Shown here: positions 16,607 through 24,127 of the stretch, piece after piece
Position numbering within the stretch: position 1 is the first letter of the stretch
Layout: every line of letters starts with the position of its first letter
Assembly (NCBI GenBank): GCA_030426005.1
Contig: JAUHZM010000004.1
Span: 1-31,362 of the forward strand
Source: Gammaproteobacteria bacterium
GTDB lineage: Bacteria > Pseudomonadota > Gammaproteobacteria > Arenicellales > Arenicellaceae
DNA length: 31,362 nucleotides
Reading direction: 5' to 3'
Program-made: the position numbers and the translations under genes
Notes under the pieces: generated by a model
Told to the model about the DNA's origin: nothing
Seen by the model: the letters and a program-made list of their open reading frames with translations, nothing else
Databases searched by the model: none

Positions 16607-17470
16607 TTAACTATTCAAAAAGTAAGGCGACAGATCTTGCTTCCACTGCTCGACCAGTTTGGAGTCGTCATGCTGCCACGGGTGAAAATTCTTATTTAAG
16701 AACATCATATACAGCGGCTTCACTGATTTGATCAAACCATTTTCACCAAACAAATAACGCCACAACACTTTGCGATCCCGCCAGGTGGCTTTGTAGCCCA
16801 TCTCTTTCAGTAGGTAACGCGTCGCAAGGGTCATCTTGAGAGGGAATTCCCAGTAGCAGAAATAACGGAACTCTCGTCGTAACGCTTTAATGTCGCCGAC
16901 ACAGTGCATGTAGACATCGAATGCCACCGACTTATGTTCAATTTCTTCAATCGCATGCCACTGAAACAATTTTCGAATCGAAGTCGGAAAATGCTGCATG
17001 GAATCAGCATTAGTTAACGCGAAGTGCGCCATCACTGCCGTGACATGTTCGGCCACTACGGTACGCGCTAGGCGGCGCTCGGCGGTCCATTCATCGGCTC
17101 GTTTGATCAAGACGTCTTTGAACACCTGCTCGATCTGCTCTGCGCGATACCCTAGTGATTCAAACAACTTATTTATTTTACGATGCTGCAGCGAATGATG
17201 TGCTTCCTGTGCCGCAAACTCCTTCATCTCCTGTTGCAATTTTGGGTCGCTGACTTGGTCTTTGAATAACCGCACAGAATGGATAAACTCGGTTTCCCCC
17301 GGCGGGAAGCTCGCCGACATCGCCACCCATAGCGCACTGATTTGCGGATTTCCTTGATAGAAAAACGGTGAGTCAAAATCATCAAATTCAAACCGGACTT
17401 TGCGTGGTTCAATCGCCAGTTTGGAATGCGATTGAGTGTCGGCTATTTGTGGATTAGTACGTGCATTCAT
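16607..17470 (-). CDS. 'metal-dependent hydrolase' family protein (PF10118-like), ferritin-like
   Basis: This 287-residue protein matches the uncharacterised family annotated as predicted metal-dependent hydrolase (COG3687/PF10118). It contains two ExxH motifs in helical context, in QEAHHSLQH and AIEEIEHKSVAFD. That pattern is typical of ferritin-like di-metal sites, so an oxidative di-iron role is as plausible as hydrolysis. It is the first gene of the minus-strand operon and is followed by the monooxygenase. An AGGTGA ribosome binding site precedes the ATG. Homologues often lie beside monooxygenase, SDR and TetR genes, as here, which suggests a shared pathway for a lipophilic substrate. Confidence 0.8.
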   Translation of the reverse strand: MNARTNPQIADTQSHSKLAIEPRKVRFEFDDFDSPFFYQGNPQISALWVAMSASFPPGETEFIHSVRLFKDQVSDPKLQQEMKEFAAQEAHHSLQHRKINKLFESLGYRAEQIEQVFKDVLIKRADEWTAERRLARTVVAEHVTAVMAHFALTNADSMQHFPTSIRKLFQWHAIEEIEHKSVAFDVYMHCVGDIKALRREFRYFCYWEFPLKMTLATRYLLKEMGYKATWRDRKVLWRYLFGENGLIKSVKPLYMMFLNKNFHPWQHDDSKLVEQWKQDLSPYFLNS

Positions 17471-17561
17471 GGCTCACCTGCTGTGGTGTAAGGTTGGCGG
17501 TGCCGAACATCAAACTGAAAGAGTTTGATGAAGCGCTTTCAGCTTTAGTTCTAGCATTCAT

Positions 17562-17579
17562 GTTTACAAGTCTGTAAAC
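17562..17579. promoter_or_regulatory. candidate TetR operator 1
   Basis: This is the inverted repeat GTTTACA-N4-TGTAAAC. Its 16-bp core (17563-17578) shares the pattern TTKACARKTCTGTMAA with operator 2, and the centres are 42 bp apart (four helical turns). It lies just downstream of the predicted minus-strand transcription start. Confidence 0.65.
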
Positions 17580-17591
17580 TACATGTTTATT

Positions 17592-17620
17592 ACTTTAGAA
17601 TCTGTTGACAGTTCTGTCAA
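17592..17620 (-). promoter_or_regulatory. sigma-70 promoter of the hydrolase/monooxygenase operon
   Basis: On the minus strand there is a perfect -35 TTGACA (complement of 17615-17620), a 17-bp spacer and a -10 TAAAGT (complement of 17592-17597). Operator 2 covers the -35 element. A plus-strand -10 candidate, TAGAAT (17596-17601), overlaps the same region and could serve the tetR gene. Confidence 0.55.
17605..17620. promoter_or_regulatory. candidate TetR operator 2
   Basis: This is the inverted repeat TTGACAG-TT-CTGTCAA with perfect 7-bp arms and the same core pattern as operator 1. It covers the minus-strand -35 element and the probable plus-strand start site, so one bound dimer could repress both directions. 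Confidence 0.68.
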
Positions 17621-17652
17621 TAGCAGGTTCCAAACGTGTCACATTATTTTTT

Positions 17653-18282
17653 ATGGCAAGAAAAACTCATGATTCACCAGAGGCGGCGAAAGAAGCCATT
17701 CTGGACGCTGCGGAATCCATGTTGGTAGAGGTCGGTGCCGCGGGACTGCGTATCAGTGCCGTTGCAAAACGCGCCGGCATGGCACACCCGAATATCATTC
17801 ATCATTTTGGGTCGCGCGATGGCATGGTCAACGCATTGGCCGAACGCGTAGGCAATCGCGCAACCGAACGGATCACACACGCTATCGATGAAGCGCTCTC
17901 TGCGCCACCTAAAGATCGCGTGGCAGCCATCACGCACATCCTTGAGACTGTGTACCCGGACGACGAAGGTCGTGCAGCAGTGTGGTTACATCTAGACGGT
18001 GCTAAAAGTTCATTGAAGCCCAATATGGAAAAAATCGTCGAACTGTCGCACAAATTCCGGTTGATGATCGACCCGGAAGCCAAAATCGAAAACTCCAAGC
18101 GTGTCGTTATGCTGGTCACCTTAGCGCTGGTTGGCGAGGTCGTGTCCGGCGCTGCAATGAAAGAGGCACTCGGCTACGATCGCGACGAGTCCAAAGGTGA
18201 TCGCGCCTATTTTAAACGTTGGCTGGCAGAAATTTTATTGAATCTGTCAGACGAAAAACTAAATACTCGCAGTAGCGATTAA
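17653..18282 (+). CDS. TetR/AcrR-family transcriptional regulator
   Basis: This 209-residue protein has an N-terminal helix-turn-helix (about residues 28-50, LRISAVAKRAGMAHPNIIHHFGSRDGMV) and an all-helical ligand/dimer domain. The ATG at 17653 is preferred over an in-frame TTG at 17605, because that TTG lies inside operator 2 and MARKTH... is a typical TetR beginning. The ribosome binding site is weak. It is divergent from the ferritin-like/BVMO operon and 11 bp upstream of an SDR gene. It probably represses both units and responds to a substrate or product of the pathway. Confidence 0.88.
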   Translation: MARKTHDSPEAAKEAILDAAESMLVEVGAAGLRISAVAKRAGMAHPNIIHHFGSRDGMVNALAERVGNRATERITHAIDEALSAPPKDRVAAITHILETVYPDDEGRAAVWLHLDGAKSSLKPNMEKIVELSHKFRLMIDPEAKIENSKRVVMLVTLALVGEVVSGAAMKEALGYDRDESKGDRAYFKRWLAEILLNLSDEKLNTRSSD

Positions 18283-18293
18283 AGGAAAATATC

Positions 18294-19130
18294 ATGAGTA
18301 AGTTTCATCAAAGTGTTGCCGTGGTTACGGGCGCGGCTAGTGGCATTGGGCGTGAGTTAGTCATTGAATTGGCACGACGTGGTGCGCGAATTGCAATTTC
18401 CGACGTCAACCAAAATGGCCTGGATGAAACCAAAACAATCGCAGAGGAACTTGGTGCCGAAGTGCTAGCGCAAACTCTTGATGTTTCAAACCGCGAGGCT
18501 GTGTTTTACCACGCAGATCAGGTGGAGGAGCACTTTGGCCAGGTGAACCTGGTGATTAATAACGCCGGTGTCGCCCTCAAATCAGGGTCTTTAAAAGCAA
18601 CCTCACTAGACGAGTTTGAATGGCTGATGGGAATTAACTTCTTCGGTGTACTCTATGGCACCAAAGCCTTCTTGCCGATTCTTGAACGCGCCCAATGGGG
18701 GCATATCGTCAATCTGTCGAGCCTGTTTGGCCTGATCGGTGTGCCGGAACAATCAGCCTATAACGCCAGTAAATTTGCCGTCCGAGGTATGACCGAAGCC
18801 TTACGACAGGAGTTAGAACTTTCCAACAGCACCGTGAGTTGTACCAGCGTGCACCCGGGTGGCGTCAAAACCAATATCGCACGTAACGCCCGAGTTGGCG
18901 GAGAGTTCGATAGCCTATCCGAAACCCAGCGCGAATCAGACGTGAAACGCTTCGATAAGTTGGCTCGCACCACGGCCACCTCCGCAGCCAATCAGATTCT
19001 GGATGCGGTGCTGGCAAATAAACGGCGACTGCTAATTGGCAAAGACGCGAAAATGATGGACCTGATTCAGCGCGCAGCGCCAAACCAGTACCAAAAGGTA
19101 CTACACAAAGCGATGAGTAAAGTTGACTAG
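18294..19130 (+). CDS. short-chain dehydrogenase/reductase
   Basis: This 278-residue classical SDR has the nucleotide-binding motif GAASGIG (about 12-18), NNAG, and a catalytic Ser (NLSS) with the YNASK motif. Acidic residues at the end of the second strand (SDVN) favour NAD(H). It probably interconverts an alcohol and a ketone, and a ketone would be a Baeyer-Villiger substrate. That fits the monooxygenase encoded across the divergent promoter. It forms a two-gene unit with the TetR gene, and AAAGGA precedes its ATG. Its stop overlaps the stop of the convergent ykvA-like gene in a shared CTAG. Confidence 0.88.
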   Translation: MSKFHQSVAVVTGAASGIGRELVIELARRGARIAISDVNQNGLDETKTIAEELGAEVLAQTLDVSNREAVFYHADQVEEHFGQVNLVINNAGVALKSGSLKATSLDEFEWLMGINFFGVLYGTKAFLPILERAQWGHIVNLSSLFGLIGVPEQSAYNASKFAVRGMTEALRQELELSNSTVSCTSVHPGGVKTNIARNARVGGEFDSLSETQRESDVKRFDKLARTTATSAANQILDAVLANKRRLLIGKDAKMMDLIQRAAPNQYQKVLHKAMSKVD

Positions 19131-19585
19131 TCTTCCGTTGGTGCAGGTAACAATAAGGGCTCCGCGTCCTGCTCTTCTGCCTGCGCTTTTTCCCATTCGG
19201 TGAATCGCTCTAGATCTTGCGACAACGCATTGACCGTCCAGGCTAACAAACTGATATCATCCAAAAACCCCAAGCCAAATAGGAAGTCTGGAATTAAATC
19301 GATTGGCATCACGAAATAGATCACCGAAGTCGCTAGTAAAATCAGGCTTTCTTTGGAGATATCGCGATAATCACCTTTCGCGTAACGCTTAAGTAATCGG
19401 AACGCAGCCTTAACGGGTTCAACGATGTCGCTGAAGCGCTCGTTTTTACGCAGTATATTTAAAATACGGGTATTAGAGACTAACTCAAGCAGCTTCGCGG
19501 GACTCCCTAAGGTTGCACTTACTGCATCTTTCGCTTTTTGATAGGCCCAGCTATTGAGAAGCCTCGAAGGTTTTTTTGCTGCCAT
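19127..19585 (-). CDS. YkvA/DUF1232-family membrane protein
   Basis: This 152-residue protein carries the DUF1232 core ATSVIYFVMPIDLIPDFLFGLGFLDDISLLAW (about residues 86-118), with the conserved PxDLIPD and LDD motifs in a hydrophobic helical hairpin. The C-terminal tail is very acidic. The biochemical function is unknown for the family. It is the last gene of the Nudix-redoxin-YkvA group, 56 bp downstream of the redoxin gene. Its 3' end overlaps the convergent SDR gene by four bases. Confidence 0.85.
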   Translation of the reverse strand: MAAKKPSRLLNSWAYQKAKDAVSATLGSPAKLLELVSNTRILNILRKNERFSDIVEPVKAAFRLLKRYAKGDYRDISKESLILLATSVIYFVMPIDLIPDFLFGLGFLDDISLLAWTVNALSQDLERFTEWEKAQAEEQDAEPLLLPAPTED

Positions 19586-19641
19586 GCGTGTCTCCGTTAT
19601 TCACTCTGTCTGTCGTGTGCTCGCTGCCTTACGCGTCTTGC

Positions 19642-20220
19642 TTAGAAGTAATCCGGCTCATTGCCTGGCCGCCACTTAATATTACACCCAATACTTGGCG
19701 TTTGCTTCTCTGTGGTCGGTTTTTCAGCAAGCACCGCTTGCAAGGCCGCAGTTAGATCTTGACCGTCGACTGGATGATTGTTGCTGGGTCTAGAACCGTC
19801 CATTTGCCCACGGTATTGCAAGCGATGCTGACGGCTATACACAAAAAAGTCAGGCGTACACGCTGCACGGTAAGCTTTCGCTACAGATTGAGTCTCATCA
19901 AAAAGATACGGAAAATCAAAGCCATGCTGATCTGCGAAACGTCGCATCTGTTCAGGGCCGTCTTGCGGATACACGTCAACGTCATTCGCACTGATGGCCA
20001 CGACGCCAAAGCCGTCTTCCTGGGCCTTGTTAGCGATTTTCACCAACGGCTCGATCAAATGCAGAACATACGGGCAATGATTGCAAATAAACATAACGAG
20101 CAGCGGCTTATCATCGAAATCTCCAAGCTGAACGAGTTGGTTCTGATTGCGAACGTCAGGCAAACTAAAATCGCTGGCCGGCGTACCCAAATCACGCATA
20201 GTTGATGCGACGGCTACCAT
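19642..20220 (-). CDS. thioredoxin-fold (AhpC/TSA-like) redoxin
   Basis: This 192-residue protein has a thioredoxin/peroxiredoxin-like fold: it begins SDFSLPDV, then FICNHCPYV holds a CxxC active site, and a later TPDFFVY segment carries the expected cis-Pro. It ends with the GCNIKWRPGN tail found in this uncharacterised bacterial thioredoxin-family group. No signal peptide is seen, so it is probably cytoplasmic. The start ATG overlaps the Nudix stop codon by one base (TAATG), which indicates coupled translation. Confidence 0.85.
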   Translation of the reverse strand: MVAVASTMRDLGTPASDFSLPDVRNQNQLVQLGDFDDKPLLVMFICNHCPYVLHLIEPLVKIANKAQEDGFGVVAISANDVDVYPQDGPEQMRRFADQHGFDFPYLFDETQSVAKAYRAACTPDFFVYSRQHRLQYRGQMDGSRPSNNHPVDGQDLTAALQAVLAEKPTTEKQTPSIGCNIKWRPGNEPDYF

Positions 20221-20936
20221 TATTTGTACCTCATTTTAGCGACCTTGCGCGTTATCTTGTCCACGTTGTCCCGATTCATTTCACGATTTTCTATATTGCT
20301 TAATACCTCACGTTGCTCCTCACTCAACACCGGCATTGGCCAACCGAGTAGCTCATGCAAGGTCATGAGCATACGCAGACTGAGTCCCCACAAGATTTGA
20401 TTCTTGCTGTCATCAATCATGACGCCCGGCATGTCCAAAGAGTTGTCTAATGGGTGTGCAAACGCATGCGCGTTGCTGTCGTCGTGTAAGACACCGAGCG
20501 GTAACCAGACCATGTCGGCCACTTCGTGGTTCGCGATCAAGTCCAATTCGCGGTCAGGTTTAAAGACAAAACAGGAAACGTGCACGCTGTACACGCCATC
20601 GACCTTGAGGCCATATAGATCGTCGAGCTGACCAACCAAGTCCCGTTGATCAAGCCGTGCTCCGACCTCTTCTTCTGCCTCCCGCATGGCGGCTGCGAGT
20701 GGCCCATGATCTTCGGGTTCGATCTTTCCGCCGGGAAATGACATTTGACCCGACCATGGGTCTCCTTCGTGTTTGGCGCGCTGCATCATCAGAAACTCAG
20801 TTCCATGCTCTGTGTCGCGCAGAATTATGGCAACCGCAGCGCGTAATAGGCTTTCTAGCGAGCGTGATTTCGGCTGATACGCGCGAATTAGATTTAGCTC
20901 TTGCTCACCAATTAACATATCATCACCAACATCCAC
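20220..20936 (-). CDS. Nudix hydrolase, CoA-pyrophosphatase-like (NudL/YeaB type)
   Basis: This 238-residue protein contains SGQMSFPGGKIEP followed by REAEEEVG, the Nudix box with the longer Gly-to-Arg spacing seen in NudL-type CoA pyrophosphatases. The PGG and REAxEE residues bind the metal and diphosphate. It probably trims CoA or a similar nucleotide diphosphate in the cytoplasm. The frame opens with GTG at 20936, preceded by AGAGG at a good distance. An internal ATG at 20918 (MLIGEQE) is the alternative start. It leads the Nudix-redoxin-YkvA operon and is divergent from the purine nucleoside phosphorylase gene. Confidence 0.85.
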   Translation of the reverse strand: MDVGDDMLIGEQELNLIRAYQPKSRSLESLLRAAVAIILRDTEHGTEFLMMQRAKHEGDPWSGQMSFPGGKIEPEDHGPLAAAMREAEEEVGARLDQRDLVGQLDDLYGLKVDGVYSVHVSCFVFKPDRELDLIANHEVADMVWLPLGVLHDDSNAHAFAHPLDNSLDMPGVMIDDSKNQILWGLSLRMLMTLHELLGWPMPVLSEEQREVLSNIENREMNRDNVDKITRKVAKMRYK

Positions 20937-21026
20937 ATTTACCTCTAGTCAATTATGCCTGAACCGAAGGCTGTGTTCTAGAATTGGCTTACGTGGTCTT
21001 TCAAACTAACATCCTTGATTGAAATT

Positions 21027-21860
21027 ATGTCGCACTCAGAGATTAGCATTCCATTGGCAGAGCGTGTAACACGTGCAGCCAAGAGCATTCAGGACGTCTA
21101 TGCCGATCCGATTCAAACCGCCATTGTGCTTGGTACTGGCCTTTCCGGATTGACCTTACCTGATTACGAAACGGTCGCCACAATACCGTACCATCAGATC
21201 GATGCACTACCGCGCTCCACAGCGCCAAGTCATGATAGCGAATTGCGCCTAGTGTCCAATGACGATAAAACCATCGCTCTGTGTGCTGGGCGGCACCATT
21301 TATACGAGGGTTACTCGGCACAGGACGTGAGCATGTTGACCTACACCTTGCGTGCCCTAGGTTGTGAAACCCTCATTATTACCAACGCGTCCGGTGGACT
21401 AAACCCGGCTTTCACGCCCGGGGAAATCATGCTATTGAACGACCATATCAACCTAACTGGCCACAACCCGCTCATTGGGCAGGACGAACAGTTAGGTATA
21501 CGGTTTCCCGATATGTCTGAGCCGTATGACAAATCCTTGATCGAAAAGACACTCGGTATTGCAGCGGAACTTAATCTACGCGTACATCAAGGTGTTTATG
21601 CAGGCGTCACCGGTCCATCGTTGGAAACTTCAGCGGAGCGCCGGATGCTGCGAGTTTTAGGCGCGGACGCGGTGGGCATGTCGACCGTGTTGGAGGTGAT
21701 CGCCGCCAACCACTGTGGCCTGCGGGTATTAACCATGGCTGCAATTACCAACATGGCAACAGGTGATGAAAATCAGCAGCCGGACACTCTAGAGGACGTG
21801 CTGGCTAACGCCATGGTGGCGGCACAGAGTATGCGCGAAATACTGTCACGCTTGGTTTAG
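21027..21860 (+). CDS. purine nucleoside phosphorylase, PNP-I (trimeric) family
   Basis: This roughly 277-residue enzyme cleaves inosine or guanosine with phosphate. Motifs are VLGTGLSGL (phosphate-binding loop), AGRHHLYEGYS, NASGGLNP, TGPSLETSAE and the late GMSTVLEVIAANHCGLRV and ITNMATG, which hold the catalytic Glu and purine-binding Asn regions. Two common family residues differ (STVLEV for the usual STVPEV, and GTGLSG for GSGLG). The ATG at 21027 is preferred over an in-frame TTG at 21015. No strong ribosome binding site is seen for either. Confidence 0.9.
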   Translation: MSHSEISIPLAERVTRAAKSIQDVYADPIQTAIVLGTGLSGLTLPDYETVATIPYHQIDALPRSTAPSHDSELRLVSNDDKTIALCAGRHHLYEGYSAQDVSMLTYTLRALGCETLIITNASGGLNPAFTPGEIMLLNDHINLTGHNPLIGQDEQLGIRFPDMSEPYDKSLIEKTLGIAAELNLRVHQGVYAGVTGPSLETSAERRMLRVLGADAVGMSTVLEVIAANHCGLRVLTMAAITNMATGDENQQPDTLEDVLANAMVAAQSMREILSRLV

Positions 21861-21887
21861 AGTATATAAATTTGAAATATTGAGAAT

Positions 21888-21914
21888 GAGCGCGCAAAGA
21901 GAGTTCGCGCGCTC
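21888..21914. terminator. bidirectional terminator between convergent genes
   Basis: A perfect 8-bp GC-rich stem GAGCGCGC/GCGCGCTC with an 11-nt loop is flanked by A/T-rich sequence. It sits between the phosphorylase stop codon and the convergent membrane-protein stop codon. The U-tracts are short on both sides. Confidence 0.6.
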
Positions 21915-21926
21915 TAAATAGGTGGT

Positions 21927-22604
21927 CTACCAGCTCAGATCCGTACCAAGCAGGAAACCGGAACTTGAACCCAGATCTTCGATCACTGGGTCTTCGAGGT
22001 CTAACGAGAATACTCGATAACCCGCTTTGAGCGACAACGAAGGCAGTGGCTTGTACAACAAACCAGCCTCAATCTCATAGCCAGTGGCATCCAAATCCGT
22101 GATTTCTTCGTCCAGCTCAGGGAAGTATGAGGTCAACCCATATACTTGGAAGGAATCGAACACGTTATAGCGACCACTGACCGACACCTTGGGTCCGCTG
22201 GCCGCGATTTGCGAATCAATGTCTAACGCTTGCCAGCCCAGACCAAGCTCCAGATTGGATTTGTCCTGGTCGCCAAATAAACGGCGTTTTACGTCAAGAT
22301 TAAAGTATTTGCTGTCTTCCGGGAGACCAAAGACATCGTCTTCGTCGTTTTGCATCAGTTTTGCGCTGACGCCCCAGTTATTGGTCCAAAACTCGCTTTT
22401 TCCTAGAAACGAGTCGTATTGGCTATCGCCGAAGACAGACACATTCACGTCTTCGGACAACCACATCAGATTTGGTTTGGGCGCCAGTTCATCGTCATCT
22501 GACGCGGCATGGCCGGTCAACGATAGCACCATAGTCGCCACAAACAACGCGGCCCGAACGCCTGCGCGTATCGGAGCTGCTTTGCTTTTATCGTGTGTTT
22601 TCAT
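21927..22604 (-). CDS. YfaZ-like outer-membrane beta-barrel protein
   Basis: This 225-residue protein has a signal peptide ending near GHAASD (about residue 34). About eight amphipathic beta strands follow (for example FNLDVKRRLFG, LELGLGWQALDI, VSVSGRYNVFDSF, YEIEAGLLYKPLPSLSLKAGYRVFSLDL), and it ends in an aromatic residue (DLSW). The alternating pattern and length resemble the YfaZ family of small outer-membrane proteins, whose function is not known. The signal peptide has a long basic N-region (MKTHDKSKAAPIRAGVR). It is divergent from hslR across a 360-bp gap. Confidence 0.75.
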   Translation of the reverse strand: MKTHDKSKAAPIRAGVRAALFVATMVLSLTGHAASDDDELAPKPNLMWLSEDVNVSVFGDSQYDSFLGKSEFWTNNWGVSAKLMQNDEDDVFGLPEDSKYFNLDVKRRLFGDQDKSNLELGLGWQALDIDSQIAASGPKVSVSGRYNVFDSFQVYGLTSYFPELDEEITDLDATGYEIEAGLLYKPLPSLSLKAGYRVFSLDLEDPVIEDLGSSSGFLLGTDLSW

Positions 22605-22964
22605 GACTATTTATTAAATTTCTCTCTCGCCTATCCAGATACAATCGTTTTGGCTTAGTGCTACCACTGCACCGCGACGACCACCATGTTACCTACCACT
22701 TTTACTACTGGTTTTTCGTGTAACACTACCAGCACAACCCCAGCGCGATTATTATTTCGAATGCAAACCCAAGATACACTGTGATCCCTCGCAAACTAAT
22801 TGCTCGACAACGAGCGGTCACTTTTACTTACTGCGCTAAGTCGTTGTTCTTTCGACTAATTACAGTATAGTCCTAAAATATGACTAAGTTGTGGCAATTT
22901 TTGGGTAAAAGCTTAAATTTAATGTTTGAAACCGCCTAAATACCGTTAAAAACGGCTAAAAAAC
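22605..22964. other. 360-bp intergenic region with a candidate hslR promoter
   Basis: No gene is visible here. On the plus strand TTGTTC (22844-22849), a 16-bp spacer and TATAGT (22866-22871) form a fair sigma-70 promoter for hslR. A small hairpin CCGTT-AAA-AACGG (22943-22955) ends 9 nt before the GTG start. The rest, including the part that must hold the promoter of the YfaZ-like gene, shows nothing I can name. Confidence 0.4.
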
Positions 22965-23357
22965 GTGAAAAACGACTCTCAGGACAGCGTTCGAATCGAC
23001 AAGTGGTTATGGGCTGCTCGATTCTTCAAAACCCGACAACTGGCAATCAAAGCATTGAAATCCAGTCAAATTGCCAGCGGTAGACAACACCTCAAGCCAG
23101 CGAGCCAGGTTCGCGTCGGCGATGAGTTGACCATCAAGCGCGGCGTGTACGAACTGCAAGTGGAAATCCTCGGTCTCAGCGAAAAACGCGGATCTGCCAC
23201 TGTGGCACAATCTTTATACGTAGAAACAGATCAAAGCCTGCGCGCCCGTGAGGCATTAAAGCAACAATTGGCTGCACAACCACGCATTGATATCGATCGT
23301 CGCAAGCCGGATAAACGCGGCATACGCTCACATCGCGCGCTAAAACGCGGTGACTAA
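22965..23357 (+). CDS. hslR: Hsp15, S4-domain ribosome-associated heat-shock protein
   Basis: This 130-residue protein matches Hsp15, which binds free 50S subunits carrying nascent chains and helps to recycle stalled ribosomes. The S4 RNA-binding domain spans about residues 9-70 (VRIDKWLWAARFFKTRQLA ... VRVGDELTI). A basic C-terminal tail follows (RRKPDKRGIRSHRALKRG), as in E. coli. The start is GTG, and no in-frame ATG lies upstream. The ribosome binding site is weak and follows a small hairpin. Confidence 0.93.
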   Translation: MKNDSQDSVRIDKWLWAARFFKTRQLAIKALKSSQIASGRQHLKPASQVRVGDELTIKRGVYELQVEILGLSEKRGSATVAQSLYVETDQSLRAREALKQQLAAQPRIDIDRRKPDKRGIRSHRALKRGD

Positions 23358-23376
23358 AACGGTGAACTGAAGCGCT

Positions 23377-23994
23377 TTACCTTGCTGGCATCGTTGCAAC
23401 GGCCGCATCTATGTGTTGACGCAGTTGCGTGTAATCAGTCGCTACCGGAAACTGCGGAAACTCATCGATCACATTTTGCGGCGGACAAAACAGAATTCCC
23501 TGCTCTGCTTCTGACAACATCGTGGTGTCATTATAGGAATCGCCCGCAGCGACCACACTAAAGTTCAACTCGTGCAAGCGGCGCACGGTTTCGCGCTTGT
23601 GGTCGGCCTTGCGGAGTTTGTAATCGGTAATACGACCGTCGGTGTCAAGAATCAACTCGTGACAAAAAATTGTTGGCCAATCGAGCTGGCGCATCATCGG
23701 CGTGGCGAACTGCTGGAACGTATCCGACAAGATGATCAACTGGTGATCCGCACGCAATTCATCACAGAACTGCTTGGCGCCCTCTAATGGCGTCAATGTA
23801 GCGATCACTTCCTGAATGTCCTGAATACGAAAATCGTGTTCAGCACACAATTTAAGTCGAAAACGCATCAACTCATCGTAATCGGGTATGTCACGAGTGG
23901 TGGCCTTCAGCTCTTCAATACCTACTTTTTCAGCAAAATTAATCCATATTTCTGGAATCAAAACGCCTTCCAGGTCCAAGCAAACAATATTCAT
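23377..23994 (-). CDS. thrH: ThrH-type phosphoserine phosphatase / homoserine phosphotransferase
   Basis: This 205-residue HAD-superfamily enzyme closely follows Pseudomonas ThrH in sequence and length. Motif I is CLDLEGVLIPEIW (DxE form), motif II lies in ILSDTFQQF, and motif IV is AAGDSYNDTTMLSEA. ThrH dephosphorylates phosphoserine and can transfer phosphate to homoserine. The start at 23994 (MNIVCLDLEG) matches the family, whereas a longer frame beginning at 24027 adds residues with no counterpart. No strong ribosome binding site is seen. It is convergent with hslR. Confidence 0.93.
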   Translation of the reverse strand: MNIVCLDLEGVLIPEIWINFAEKVGIEELKATTRDIPDYDELMRFRLKLCAEHDFRIQDIQEVIATLTPLEGAKQFCDELRADHQLIILSDTFQQFATPMMRQLDWPTIFCHELILDTDGRITDYKLRKADHKRETVRRLHELNFSVVAAGDSYNDTTMLSEAEQGILFCPPQNVIDEFPQFPVATDYTQLRQHIDAAVATMPAR

Positions 23995-24127
23995 ACTAAT
24001 TGTGTGTTGCGCCCGCCATCGGCGCATCTAAGCAGGTTAATGTAGGCTGCACAATAAGCGTTCATATTCCTCAGTTCAAGCATTGAATTCACTTTGCGTC
24101 GACCGGCGCACGTGACACAATCCGCGC

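Noticed and set aside
17605..17652. TTG-initiated extension of the TetR protein
   Set aside because: The TTG is part of the operator palindrome and probable promoter; the ATG at 17653 gives the usual family start.
19127..19130. Overlapping stop codons of convergent genes in a shared CTAG
   Set aside because: Real, but a common coincidence of compact convergent genes with no evident function.
23995..24027. Upstream extension of thrH
   Set aside because: It adds residues with no counterpart in ThrH, and no ribosome binding site is seen.
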